Part shown: piece after piece, positions 22,490-37,392 of the stretch
Position numbering within the stretch: position 1 is the stretch's first letter
How the letters are laid out: every line of letters begins with the position of its first letter
Source: Protula sp. h YS-2021
Lineage: Eukaryota > Annelida > Polychaeta > Sabellida > Serpulidae
NCBI GenBank assembly: GCA_949752745.1
Contig: OX457029.1
Coordinates: 44,254,500 to 44,318,499, forward strand
Reading direction: 5' to 3'
Length of the DNA stretch: 64,000 nucleotides
The notes under the pieces: generated by a model
Told to the model about the DNA's origin: nothing
What the model saw: the letters and a program-made list of their open reading frames with translations, nothing else
The model's database searches: none
Translations under genes and position numbers: made by a program

Positions 22490-23351
22490 TGGTAAATTCA
22501 GTGGTGCGGCATGTTCTGCCTGGGTGGTTACTTTGACATTTAAAGCACTCGTGTTTGTACACGCAGTTTGACCATGTGCAGATTCCCTGGGAATTAAATT
22601 GTCTGCAATAACCCGGGGGACAGAACACGTTTTTCCGAAAGGGCTGGCTTTGGGAACGGAACTGTTTCAACTGTGCCGATTTTGCTGCGGCCAACAAATA
22701 AATTTCCTGATGAAGACTATCCCATGTAAGATCAGGGGAACGCTCCCTGAATTTACGGAAGTCCTCATCGTACTTGAGAGCAGCTTCTAGACCGAACGAT
22801 TTATACAAGCCTTGTACAAACGACATATATTTAAAGAGCTGCCGTGACTTATCTGGAAAGTATTCTTGATAAATTGAAGAGAAAATTAAAAAAGCTGAAA
22901 ACCATTGCTCACAGGATGCAATTTTGAGCTGCTTGGCCTTCTTATTGAGAGTCACACTGCCACTGTGTGAAATATTAAGGCTAATGTCTTGTTCATCCGG
23001 GTTCAGCAACTCAACTAAGGAAACGTACTGATCACGCTTAATTTTGTCCAGAACGTTCCTGGCGACATGTAGGTGCAGAGTACTGGAGGCTGAATTGATA
23101 GGCTCATCTTCAAGGTGTGGATCGTCCGCATCCCGAAATAAAACTTCAAGGTCCTCGTCTTGGTCTTCCTGATTTAATGTTTCCCGATTTGTGACCGGCG
23201 TTTGTGTCGCAATGGCGTCCTGTATAGCTTGGGCGATTACTGGTTGGAGCTGCTGGACGACTTCCTGGACAATGTCATCTTTTTTTGTCTTCTTGGAGGA
23301 AGCAGCAGTTGCTTTAGATGCCTTTCGTTTTGGAGCCATATCTATAGACAA
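22449..23351 (-). CDS. gag-like protein of Ngaro-like element
   Basis: The 300-residue frame starts MSIDMAPKRK, with a basic nuclear-localisation-like N-terminus (KRKASKAT, SKKTKK), an acidic stretch (EDQDEDLEVLF), a helical middle (LFKYMSFVQGLYKSFGLEAAL) and a C-terminal Cys/His cluster (FCPPGYCRQFN, CTWSNCVYKHECFKC, then Cys-x2-Thr-like end). This is the usual plan of the first frame in Ngaro/DIRS elements. A second ATG four codons on gives MAPKRK, an equally good start. Confidence 0.8.
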   Translation of the reverse strand: MSIDMAPKRKASKATAASSKKTKKDDIVQEVVQQLQPVIAQAIQDAIATQTPVTNRETLNQEDQDEDLEVLFRDADDPHLEDEPINSASSTLHLHVARNVLDKIKRDQYVSLVELLNPDEQDISLNISHSGSVTLNKKAKQLKIASCEQWFSAFLIFSSIYQEYFPDKSRQLFKYMSFVQGLYKSFGLEAALKYDEDFRKFRERSPDLTWDSLHQEIYLLAAAKSAQLKQFRSQSQPFRKNVFCPPGYCRQFNSQGICTWSNCVYKHECFKCQSNHPGRTCRTTEFTNGKQNKTLAKPKK

Positions 23352-23559
23352 GACAGGAAGAGGAGAAAAAAGTGTAAAATTGCTAAATAACTTAAGATAA
23401 ACCTTAAGAAAAGAAAAAAAAATAGTTTAAATAAAATGATGCAATTATTGCTAATTTAATAACGAACCAGTGAAACAATGAAGCTTCAGTAAAAAGTGAG
23501 GGAGTCATGCTTGGAGTTCAAAGTACATATTAAGATTAATTATGAAATCCAAACCGAGT

Positions 23560-23708
<149 letters not shown>

Positions 23709-23811
23709 ATTGTTTTTTTTTTAATTTACACTATTTGACGTTGACATCATTGAATTTAGCTCACTCAGAGGATGATGAAACGGCGTGAATTTTTTTTGCC
23801 TTCACCTCGAG

Positions 23812-24205
23812 AACAATTGACCATTATCTCAAAAATGGTTAGAGATTATGAGCTTATTTTAGAGCCTTTGGGGCTAAAAGTCGATATGTAAGAGGTATCT
23901 CGGTGATCCTGACTTCCTCTGTCATGGTCAATGTAAAAAAAAAACGGAGGTTGACCATTATCTCGGAAACAGTTAGAGGTAGAGCGATTTTGAGCTTATT
24001 TTCATCCTTTGGGCGTAAAAGACTAAAACGTAAGAAGTAATTTGGTGACCTTGACCTCTTCGGTTATGGTCAATGTCAAAACCTGAAGTTGATCATTATC
24101 TCGAAGACGATTAGAGATTATTTTTTCGACCATTTGGGCCTAAACGACGATATGTAAGATGTACCTTGGTGACCGTAATCTCCTCTTTCATGGTCAGTTC
24201 TGCAG
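23812..24205. repeat. minisatellite-like repeat, three units of about 130 bp
   Basis: Each unit carries 'ttga(c/t)cattatctcg/a', 'gttagag', '(t)ttgggcctaaa', 'atgtaag' and 'ggtgacc...gacctc', with 'catggtcaatgt'. Divergence is high. Non-coding. 24210-25518 holds no gene that I can support. Confidence 0.65.
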
Positions 24206-25518
24206 AACCGTATTTGTTGTCGCCCCTATGTGTAATTTTTGCTACTCTGTAACGAAAACGGTCTAGTTGTGTTTAGGTTTTGATTTAGTTAATCCCCTGA
24301 CAAGACAACCTTATTCGTTTTTAATGGAAGGAACATTAAGTTCGGTTGTTAACGTGTAGAATATTTATATGTTAATACAAGACACATATTATCTTGAGAG
24401 TGTTTGAAACATAAACCCATAATGTAATCTCAATGTAACAAAAAAGTTAAACATTATTCAAGACACCTCTCATGCACTTCTTCATGTTGATTAACATAAT
24501 TATAAAGGATGGGTAAGAAAAATCAAGTGGTGCTTGTATTATTGTGACCAGTTTTGGAGCACAAGGCCATGTCTCAAAATATATAAATTACATCATCTGC
24601 GAGAGGATGTGGAATGTGTTATTTCGTCTACTGTTTTTTTTATTTATCTGAAAAGATGGGAAGGGGGAATACCTTCAAAAAATAAAAACTTACATATGAG
24701 ATGTGTCACTTTATTTCACTAGTGTAAAACCAGTCGATTTCTTCACATTTCGCTATAATGATTGCTTAACAACCCCAAAATGTGGAGATGCATATAATCT
24801 ATCGAAAGACAGGCAACAGGACTGCAGTTTATATGAGGCTGAATCATCATACGTGATTTATGTAAATATTATACAAATATAGAACGAAAGAGTTCTCTAG
24901 TAATCAGCGGTTATATTCAGCCCTTTGAGTAATATATATTTTTAATTTTTCGCAAGTTTTAATCATATATGACAATACCTTAAAATCTCCCAGGCTAGGG
25001 CTGATTCAATGATTTTGGAATGGCAGCACATGAAACTTATTTAAAACTTGTAAAACAAATGCTCAATCAGAGAGAAATAACCGATCGCGAACCCTGAACC
25101 TTATCAAATATGGTGGGCATGCGTTACAAGTGGTTACCATATGTTACCATGTGTTGAACTGTTATAGCAGTGCGTGCTTAATACATGCATATGACTGCCC
25201 ATAGATGGTTAGAGATTTTAAGAACAAACAAAACCGTATATTTACCTATGATTACCATGTGCCGAGCATGGAGCCGTATGTAATATGTGTCCGCTATACA
25301 ACTGGGTGCATTATTTTCGGCATGTTTAAGCTTATAAAGGCGTATGGACAACATATATTCAAAATGGATTGTAACCACATGTTAAACTGATGATAATACC
25401 GTGGTCACTGCAATTTATCACTTGCACCCTACGGAAACCATACGTTAACAATTTGTTCAGCTATTGCTTCAGATGTTGTTACCACACGTTTTGAATGTTT
25501 ACTGGATATGATCAAACG

Positions 25519-26031
25519 CCCACAGCAAACGTTAAGAACTCAGAATGACGTGGGGTTCCGACCTGAAACTGACGTCGGGTTTACCACCTTGAAACGACCA
25601 GTCTTAGACACGTCTTACAAAAATAGTCTAGAGTTATATAATTAATAGATAATTAATCATTCAACTGCTGTAGTGAAATACATACCAAAGCATTTTCCAT
25701 GTAAATTTTTACAATCTAGGAAGAAAAATACCGACGCGCCATCAAAATTCTAAAATTTTCATATAAAAATTACTTTTTTTCTTCCTCTTTTTCAAAATGA
25801 CTTCCATTTCGAGTGAGCAATAATAAATGTTCATCGCTTTTTGGTCGTTTTTGCAACGTTGGAATGAAGTCAGAAAACCGACGTTTTCTCGACGTCGGAA
25901 TAAAGTCGGGTTTTGGGAAATAGGTCGTGACGTAATTCTACCCATTTTACAACCTTGTTTTATTCAGAATTTGGTTGCGACCAAAATCCAACCTTTTTTC
26001 AACCAAAAAAAGACGTCGGTTGTTTGCTGGG
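25519..26031. mobile_element. MITE-like element rich in GACGTC, copy 2
   Basis: Shares the right terminus (gttgtttgctggg), the GACGTCGG blocks, the 'accaaaatccaacc' segment and the AT-rich core with the copy at 5223-5821. The left end (cccacagcaaac) is slightly altered and part of the GACGTC arm is missing, giving 513 bp. An extra stretch near 25925-25975 is absent from copy 1. Confidence 0.7.
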
Positions 26032-26684
26032 TCGTCATTCAAAAATATGTGACAAGATCTGTATCAATATGTGACAATATTTGACGTCAACGTTTACTGG
26101 TATCGTAACTGTGCCATGAACACTCTGATACGTACATTTTATCGAACACTTGTGTTAACTTGGTTGGTGCAAACCGCAGAACTACCCCCCACTGGTGCGT
26201 GGGTTAAATTACGTTTGAACGGAATCAATTTCTTTGGCATACAGCCGAGAGGTAGGAGTTTGGAAAATCGCGGTGTATACGGCCGCACGCCATGCGAATT
26301 CGAAAGGGACGCTCCCTACAATTACTTCACCGCGAAGTTTTTAAACTTTAAAATAATGACTGATTTCTTTTTTATTTTATTATATTGTTTTTTTGTTTTG
26401 TTTTTTTTTGTTTTTTTTTGTTTTTTGTTTTTTTTGAAAAGTTTCTCTGAAAACTCTGTTGTTAAATCGAAAACAGCGCTATCTGCCGTGGAAAGTGAAG
26501 CAGGGAGGGGGGGGGGTGGTATTTCCTATCACATATAACCAGGACTATCCTCCCAACCCCATTCCCTGACGTCACCCCTTCCCTCCCCCTCCCCCTCCCC
26601 CTCCTAAGAGTAGAAACAGCACTACTCTGCATTGTACCAAAGACCCGGAGGCTCATTTCTTCTTCCCTCTATACTAAGAACACT

Positions 26685-26975
26685 TCTTAAGAAGTTCCCG
26701 GGAACTTCTCAGGAAGTTCTCGGGAAGAACTGATACATTTCTTCCTAAGAACTACCTGGGAAGTTCCAGGGAAGAACTGATACACTTCTTCCTAGGAAGT
26801 TCCCGGGAACTTCCCAAGAACTTCTCGGGAACAACTGATACACTTCTTCCTAGGAAGTTCCCGGGAACTTCCCAGAAAGTTCCTAGGAAGAAATCTGTCA
26901 CTTCTGCCTTGGAATTCCAAGGCAGTTCATAAGAAGAAGTAATAGATTTCTTCTTAGGGACTGCCTGGGAAGTTC
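26685..26975. repeat. tandem repeat of palindromic AAGTTCCCGGGAACTT units
   Basis: At least four units of about 65 bp built from 'gaagttcccgggaacttc', 'aagaactgatacacttcttcc' and variants. Each unit holds perfect dyads (TTCCCGGGAA), so single strands would fold into hairpins. No gene. The GC-richer stretch 27040-27210 just after gives only short open frames that I do not recognise. Confidence 0.75.
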
Positions 26976-28490
26976 CAAGGAAAAAGTGATCCGCTTCTCC
27001 AAAAGTACAAAAATTGTCCCATCGACTAAAAAGCATGAATCGTATGCAGGACCCCTTTGGACAAGGCCTTGAATACTACCTTTCCAAAGACCATGCTCCA
27101 TGTTCGCCAAGAGGTACTCGAAGAACAGCATCGACAGCCTCAGTATCCTATCACCTCGCTGATCATGGCGAAGTCTCGACAAGCCGCGAAGATACATCGA
27201 GCTGTTCCTAAAAAAAAAGAGAAACTGAAAACTGACCTCACCATTTAAAGCAATATGAATAAGTATTCAGATAAATAAAATATATTTCATTCACCAAAAA
27301 TCACAATTGCAATTATGTTCTTTCTTAAGTCGGTACTCATTTCTTCATTACCTCTATGTATATAGCCTCCCTTCGCCTTTGTTTTCAGTGGCGATCCAGA
27401 ACATACCAAAAAAATTAGGGCTGCTCGCAGCTCATAGTGACTGACTATCTGGCTAGTCAACACTCCAAAAGCTAAAATATACGTAAGCAGGAAAGTTGTT
27501 CAGAATCAAGCCCTGAGCATTTTGGCGCTGTCTATCCGTCCGTCCGTCAATCAGCGGATGTTACTGCCACCCTGATAATCCGTTTCTTAAAATATTATGT
27601 TTATAGATGGCCTATCAAAGTGGGCAGGTGCACGTTATTTTTATTTTGACCTTGACCCTATTTCAAGGTCACAATGGCCACCATCTTGGAGTTTCAGTTC
27701 CGGTTGGGGGCCGTGTTCTCGACGATGGCTTGCTTATTTGTATTAGTATTAGCTGTAATTTGGGTCGGGGTGCTCAACAGTGTCTAAGAGAGGGCCGATG
27801 ACCACTTTATTGCTACTGTAGCGAAAAACAGCAGTTATCCATCTTAATACTAAACCAGGCCCAACACTTACCTCGGTTGTATAGGGAACTGTTCTATACC
27901 CTGGAGATATTTTTTAAACCATGGGAAACCCTGTTCTGATCCTAGGGAATATGTTCTAAACCATGGGGGGATGATCTTAAACCATCACGTGGAGAGGCTT
28001 GACGCCGCGGTACATAAGTGTTCAGCATTGTTGACGGAGAATCCGATAAAAAGACGCCATGTTCTTTCTATATGACAGAGAGATAAGGTATGAGGAAATA
28101 AATTGTATTGGGCTGCGTGAAATATAGGGTGGGCGCACAATCTAGCCTGGTTAGGTTCAACACATTCAATGTGCATGTAATTATCAGGTACGGGTTACGC
28201 ATATTTCTTGTATGTTCTTGTGAATAAAGTGGAAATTTTCAGGACATATATGAGTTACAAGTTTTATTTTAAAAAAAATGATACACATGACGTGAGACTA
28301 ATGTTTTGGAGGAGAAATACTTTTTCATATAGTTAGTAGCAGAGCGAAACAAAAAGCAAACCAATCGCACCAATCGCACACTGAAAATGCTACTCGAAGG
28401 GAGAACTTGATGTTCTAGTGTTTTTTTTTTTGTTTTTGTTTTTTTTGTTTTTTTGCGCAAGTGTTTCTGTTCAGCAAAACTGGTTCTCGT

Positions 28491-29911
<1,421 letters not shown>

Positions 29912-29935
29912 TATTAAGACAACTCACTATAGAGC

Positions 29936-29942
29936 ATAAAAG
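29936..29942 (+). promoter_or_regulatory. candidate TATA box of the PC4-domain gene
   Basis: ATAAAAG lies 55 bp before the ATG at 29997 and just inside the left palindrome array. The divergent gene at the other end has a box in the mirrored position. Confidence 0.4.
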
Positions 29943-29996
29943 GTATCTGTCCTCAGACATAACGTACATTCTGTATCAAGATACTGAAGAGTGAAC

Positions 29997-30575
29997 ATGT
30001 CTGCAGTGAGCGAAAAACACCTACCATCTATGACAATGCCTGTAGAAAAGTCTGAGACAATGCCTGCAGAAAATTTTATAGTAAAGCCTGAGACAATACC
30101 TACAGCAAAGTCTAAGGCAATGCCCATGGTGAAGTCTAAGGCGAAGTCATGTCAGCAGCGTCAAAAGCGACCACATCTTAGAAAGATAAAAAGAGATGAG
30201 TTACCAGCTATGACGCCGCCGTGTAAAAAGCGAAAAATTAAGACAGAGCCTAAATTGAAGCGAGAACCAGAGTGTAAAGCTGCTACCACCATGAAGGAGA
30301 AGAGTGTAGACGATTTACCGGTTATGATACCTATTAATGGAGAAATATATATTAAATTGGCGAAATATCAACAGAAAGTGATGGTTAACATTCGTGAATA
30401 TATTACGGATCATACATCTGGGAGGTTACATCCTACCAAGAAGGGAATTTTGTTGTCATTGAACGATTGGCACATGCTGAAGAAGCAAATGACGTCAGTG
30501 GATCTCATGCTTCAGAAAATGGATTTGTATAAATGCAGTGACTGTCAGAAGATCGTTGAGCAGACAGCGAGATGA
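29997..30575 (+). CDS. PC4/SUB1-domain protein in an inverted-repeat cassette
   Basis: A single uninterrupted frame of 192 residues. Residues about 112-165 form a PC4 (transcriptional coactivator p15) domain: INGEIYIKLAKYQQ, VMVNIREYI, KKGILLSLNDWHMLKKQM match the known order of strands and the C-terminal helix. The N-terminal half is Lys-rich, with short Met-Pro-x-x-Lys-Ser repeats and a nuclear-localisation-like PPCKKRKIK. The tail has C-x2-C (CSDCQK). PC4 proteins bind single-stranded and melted DNA at promoters. The gene lacks introns, sits directly inside the palindrome array and converges on the zinc-finger gene at 31184. Its start is the first ATG after the TATA-like box. Host SUB1 is normally shorter and spliced, so this is probably a mobile or viral-derived copy. 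Confidence 0.75.
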   Translation: MSAVSEKHLPSMTMPVEKSETMPAENFIVKPETIPTAKSKAMPMVKSKAKSCQQRQKRPHLRKIKRDELPAMTPPCKKRKIKTEPKLKREPECKAATTMKEKSVDDLPVMIPINGEIYIKLAKYQQKVMVNIREYITDHTSGRLHPTKKGILLSLNDWHMLKKQMTSVDLMLQKMDLYKCSDCQKIVEQTAR

Positions 30576-30757
30576 CTGTATACAGTTTTAACTGCATGAC
30601 GAGCTTAGTGGATGCTATGATTTCATCACCCTCAGTGCAGAAGATTGGAGCGAAGGTTTTGAAGCTTGACAAGAACTTGAAACTTAGCTTTGACTCATAT
30701 GGGCATGTGTATTTGATATGTAGTTCAAATAAAATTGTCTTCATATGTAGACTATGA
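30572..30757 (+). CDS. small ORF overlapping the PC4 gene by ATGA (uncertain)
   Basis: A 61-codon frame starts MTVYSFNCM at an ATG that overlaps the PC4 stop codon (ATGA). It has no recognisable domain (KIGAKVLKLDKNLKLSFDSYGHVYLIC). An AATAAA motif inside it at 30728 would, if used, remove its end from the mRNA. It could be the former C-terminus of the PC4 protein after a frameshift, a reinitiation product, or only 3' untranslated sequence. Confidence 0.3.
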   Translation: MTVYSFNCMTSLVDAMISSPSVQKIGAKVLKLDKNLKLSFDSYGHVYLICSSNKIVFICRL

Positions 30758-31183
30758 AATTAACATGATCTATGTTCATGTGAAGTTAGTTGTTATAAAA
30801 TTTTAAGTTAAGTTCTTGTGAATCTGCACATGTATTAACATAATACGTATTTGAAATAGTTTTGTTTGTATCATAATTGTACATATTTGTAATATTCAAT
30901 AAAAACACATATGATGGTTTTCAACTTTTTATTTTTCTCATACAATACTTGAATATAATACATAATAATACAATTCTTGAATATAATACATAATAATACA
31001 AAATTAACTATAATACCTAATATACGATAGATGATATATGGTTTACGGGTCAATTAAAACCGCGTCAATAACCTTACGACTTTATATGTTGCAAAGCAAG
31101 GCATATATTAATACACAACGCTTAAGTTCATAAAATATTACAACATTTATAAAGTATTTATCATAAAGTTTAGTCAAATAAGT

Positions 31184-31906
31184 CTATTTTTCTTCATCTG
31201 TTTCACTCTGTTCACTTTCCATACCACTTTCTTCATCACTGCTGTCATACTCCTCTTCCTCCATATCTAGTAGCTCTTCAAAGAATGCATTGTTTTTCCT
31301 TATAGCCGCCTTTAGTGCCTTTGAATACTTGGAATGTTTTTCATCCACAAAGTAATTAAAGTCCTTTAAAATCTTTTGATAATGTCGGCTTTGTTCTAGA
31401 CGCTGGGTATATTTGAATAGTCTCATAAACAGTTGTTTTAGTCCATGTTTATAAATGGGTCGAAGGTCATAACTTGCTATTTCACGCGCATCTTCAAGTC
31501 CTTGTTCTTCATATTCTGAAACCTTTTCTTGAAATTTGTCATCATAGTCATCGTAGACTTCTTGAACCATATCATACCAAACAGAGTCTATTTCTGACTC
31601 ACTTTCAGAGTCTGTTTCTGACTCACTTTCAGAACTCCTGTCATCAGCATCCTCACCACACTGCTCCATATGTTTGAGCAAAGCTTCACATGCACCACAT
31701 TCTGTACAAGCCTGTGCATTCTTTTCAGCCATGTTAACGCTTTGACTTTCCATAGAAGACTCATCTAAAGTTTCCGTGAAAGGTAGTTTTACAGGGTTTT
31801 CCATATCCGATTCTTCATCCACTTCTGACATGTGAGTAACCTTTGAGTCTCTTTTAAGACTTTGTGGCCAATTGTAAGATTTCGAACAAATGTTGCATTT
31901 ATACAT
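31184..31906 (-). CDS. degenerate C2H2 finger / acidic protein in the same cassette
   Basis: An intronless 240-residue frame. The N-terminus YKCNICSKSYNWPQSLKR looks like a C2H2 finger, but the first zinc-binding His is Asp (LKRD-SKVTH). A second Cys cluster follows (CTECGACEALLKHMEQC). The middle is strongly Ser/Glu/Asp-rich (ESESETDSESESE), and the C-terminal half is helical (DLRPIYKHGLKQLFMRL, NYFVDEKHSKYSKALKAAIRKNNAFFEELL) with an acidic tail. The gene converges on the PC4 gene; an AATAAA on this strand lies at about 30928. I cannot name the family; it may be a regulator acting with the PC4 protein. Confidence 0.6.
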   Translation of the reverse strand: MYKCNICSKSYNWPQSLKRDSKVTHMSEVDEESDMENPVKLPFTETLDESSMESQSVNMAEKNAQACTECGACEALLKHMEQCGEDADDRSSESESETDSESESEIDSVWYDMVQEVYDDYDDKFQEKVSEYEEQGLEDAREIASYDLRPIYKHGLKQLFMRLFKYTQRLEQSRHYQKILKDFNYFVDEKHSKYSKALKAAIRKNNAFFEELLDMEEEEYDSSDEESGMESEQSETDEEK

Positions 31907-31960
31907 CCTTTCGGTTCAACCTACACTATTCAAATGATGAGAAAGTCTTTAAACATAGCT

Positions 31961-31967
31961 TTATATA
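31961..31967 (-). promoter_or_regulatory. candidate TATA box of the acidic zinc-finger gene
   Basis: Reads TATATAA on the minus strand, 55 bp before the ATG at 31906 and directly inside the right palindrome array. This is the same spacing as at the left end of the cassette. Confidence 0.45.
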
Positions 31968-31968
31968 C

Positions 31969-32079
31969 AACAACTTGTTGAACAACAACATGTTGTACAT
32001 GTTGAACATGTTGAACAACTTGTTAAACATGTTGAACATGTTGAACTTGTTGAACATGTTGAACAATTTGTTGAACAAT
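31969..32079. repeat. right palindrome array of the PC4/zinc-finger cassette
   Basis: About six overlapping units of 'catgttgaacatgttgaac' and 'caacttgttgaac', inverted relative to 29838-29911. The two arrays together bound a 2.24-kb unit. Confidence 0.75.
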
Positions 32080-32204
32080 ACCACGACGTAATATCTTCCA
32101 AAAATTATTCGAACACGTGTATTGCATGGGCTTACCATTCGAACACGTCTTTTAAATGGGCTTGCCATTCGAACACATGTTTGAATGGTGTGCTCTTCTC
32201 ACCT

Positions 32205-32790
32205 GTGCAAATAGCCTGTGACTACTGTAAACTAGAAATAAAACTATATCAAACGGTAAAATTTTCAGTCAAATCGGTTGAACATGGTGAAAGTTATCTA
32301 CTTTTTTCAAACGTTACTAAAATATACATTATGCTTACAGCCACATGTGCAAATAACCTGTGACCACTTAATAACAAAACTAGATATAAAACTGAATCAA
32401 ACAGCGAAATTTTCATACAAATCGGTCAACTATAACGAAAGTTATCACAATTTAAAGTTAAAATGGTGGCTTGTTGCAAAAATGCATACAGCCATCGGTG
32501 CAAGTAGCCCATGACTATGTTAAAACTTGACATAAAACTGAATCAAACAGTGAAATTTTCATACAAATTGGTTAAGTATAACGAAAGTTAGGTCACTTTT
32601 AAGTTAAAAGAACGGCATGCGACAAAAAATGCATACAGCCGTCGGTGCAACTAGCCCATGATTATGTTAAAACTAGATATAAAACTGAATCAAACAGCGA
32701 AATTTTCATACAAATCGGTCAACTATAACGAAAGTGAAATTTTCATACAAATCGGTCAACTATAACGAAAGTTATCGCAATTTTAAGTAA
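32205..32790. repeat. tandem repeat, about four units of 125-165 bp
   Basis: Units share 'aaactagatataaaactgaa', 'tcaaacagcgaaattttcat', 'acaaatcggtcaactataac' and 'gaaagtta', plus 'catgactatgttaaaac'. The last unit contains an extra internal copy of about 43 bp. Non-coding. Confidence 0.7.
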
Positions 32791-32947
32791 GAGGGGGGGG
32801 AGGTCCGGACTGCCGGCTGGGGGGGGGGGCTGACTGCCGGCTTTGGGGGGGTCCCGACTGCCGGCTAGGGGGGTTCCGACTGCCGGCTAGGGGGTCCTCA
32901 CTGCCGGCTAAGGGGGGTCCCCACTGTCGGCTAGGGGGTTGGGGGGT
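32788..32947. repeat. G-rich minisatellite with GACTGCCGGCT units
   Basis: Six or seven units of about 22-25 bp combining 'gactgccggct' with a run of 5-9 G. Runs of G on one strand make G-quadruplexes likely. 32950-34580 holds no recognisable gene. Confidence 0.85.
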
Positions 32948-34587
32948 CACTGTGATGGAACCCCCGTTTTCCCCCTACTCCAAGACGTTTCTGATGTCAC
33001 ACCAATCGAAAAGGACGAGTGCAGTAAAAGCTGGCATTTACCGTCCCATTTCCTCTTAGTTTACAATGGGAGTATCCTCGTATATATTTCGAAATCACAG
33101 TTGCCTTTTAGCTAATTAATACATTTTCATTTAGCTAATACCTAAATATGTACTAATTATTTTCTTTGCACTGATATCCACAAAAATGTTTAATTTCGAA
33201 ACAAACGCCAAATCTCAACTCTCAAGTCAGGTTTCTCTCACATCCAAGCATTCATCCGAAAGACGATGTTTTAAAATACCAAAAATATTTGAGACTAATT
33301 GACTAGCAAATTAAAAGCTCTTTAAAGCATTTTACAACCTATGGCGTTATATTCCCAGAATGTAACCATAATATATAAAGCTAGAAGAATTAACACTCAG
33401 CTACTAAATGATTCTTGCTATTTATATCATTACACACAATTGATCAAAATATTATATGATCAAGAGCAATATGGAGTAAACAGGGACTATACAATTGGCT
33501 GCATTCTTCAAATCAAAGATAACAGCTCAGACATATGCCTTATCAAAAGTATTCTGGAAAGATTGATTACACGACTGACGTTTTAAATATCCAAATATGC
33601 TTCAACTAAACAAATACCTTTGGGCCCGTGAAACGAAGGCTTTTATTCTCTGATGGATTTATACCCATGTAAGTTTTGTCTTAATATAAACTTTGCAAAT
33701 GTTTTGGCATCATCAAAAATCTTTCAGCAACCTTTTAACATTTAATATAAATGAACTGAAATCATAAAAATATTAAACTGTCCTTAAATGGCTGCATTCT
33801 CTAAATCAAAGATAGCAATATTTTTTAGTTAAACTAAGTATAACTTATTAAATGCAGACATTTTGAAAGATTTCTATTGAAGTATAATAAACTAGACTTA
33901 GAACTTCCAAGTTGTACCAAAATAAAAATCTGAAGAATTTTGCCATATTATGCGTCATTATATAGTTATAAACGTGTAGATGGTTATGAAATTAGCATGG
34001 ATTTTCTCACTAACCGTTTTATATAAACTTGTAGAAATTGTGTTGAGAAGTGTCTCTTTTGTCAGTGCTTATCCATTGTGATATCAAGGCTAAGGATTAC
34101 TTGAAATACCATGGTTAACTGATGCAATGTAAGGGGTGGACGCCAATTAATCTTATAAGTAAATGAGGAATATAAACAGGTTGTGACTCACATTGATGTA
34201 ATGTATTCCCAATTTGCCATGAAAATTGTGATTTTTTGCAGTATTTCTCTGAACTACAGAGACAAAACTAAAAAAGCTTTTACATGGCTTTCAGAGCAAA
34301 ATGTAGCTTATAGTTTCTTGTACTTGCCATGTCCTCTGAAATAAGTTGATTGACACATATCAGCTCATAAATTTTGTTTAACATACAATACCTTTACCCT
34401 ATTAAACGACCGCGTTGTACCATTTGCAAAATTATTTTAGTAATATTTTAGTAAGCATAGGAAAGTAATGTTAAATAGTGTGATAATTGAGCAGAATTAG
34501 TCAATAAAACAACTGCTTTTCTTAGTTTGTGTTTTTGGACTCGCTTTTACTGCAGCTCATTGGCTGGCGATGATCTGCGGTTAGCAG

Positions 34588-37392
<2,805 letters not shown>

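Larger units (their letters stand above)
19147..23351 (-). mobile_element. Ngaro/DIRS-like tyrosine-recombinase retroelement
   Basis: Three overlapping open frames on the minus strand encode, in order, gag, RT/RNase H and tyrosine recombinase. Downstream of them lie two nearly identical 287-bp direct repeats separated by 228 bp (19434-19661). The order B-A-B after the recombinase gene is the split-repeat plan of Ngaro-type elements. The matching A copy expected upstream of gag (beyond 23351) is not visible, so the 5' end may be truncated. The two repeats differ at only about two positions and all frames are open, so insertion was recent. Confidence 0.85.

Noticed and set aside
26071..26538. 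155-residue plus-strand frame
   Set aside because: The second half is a poly-T/G tract reading as Phe/Leu/Val; the first half has no recognisable domain.
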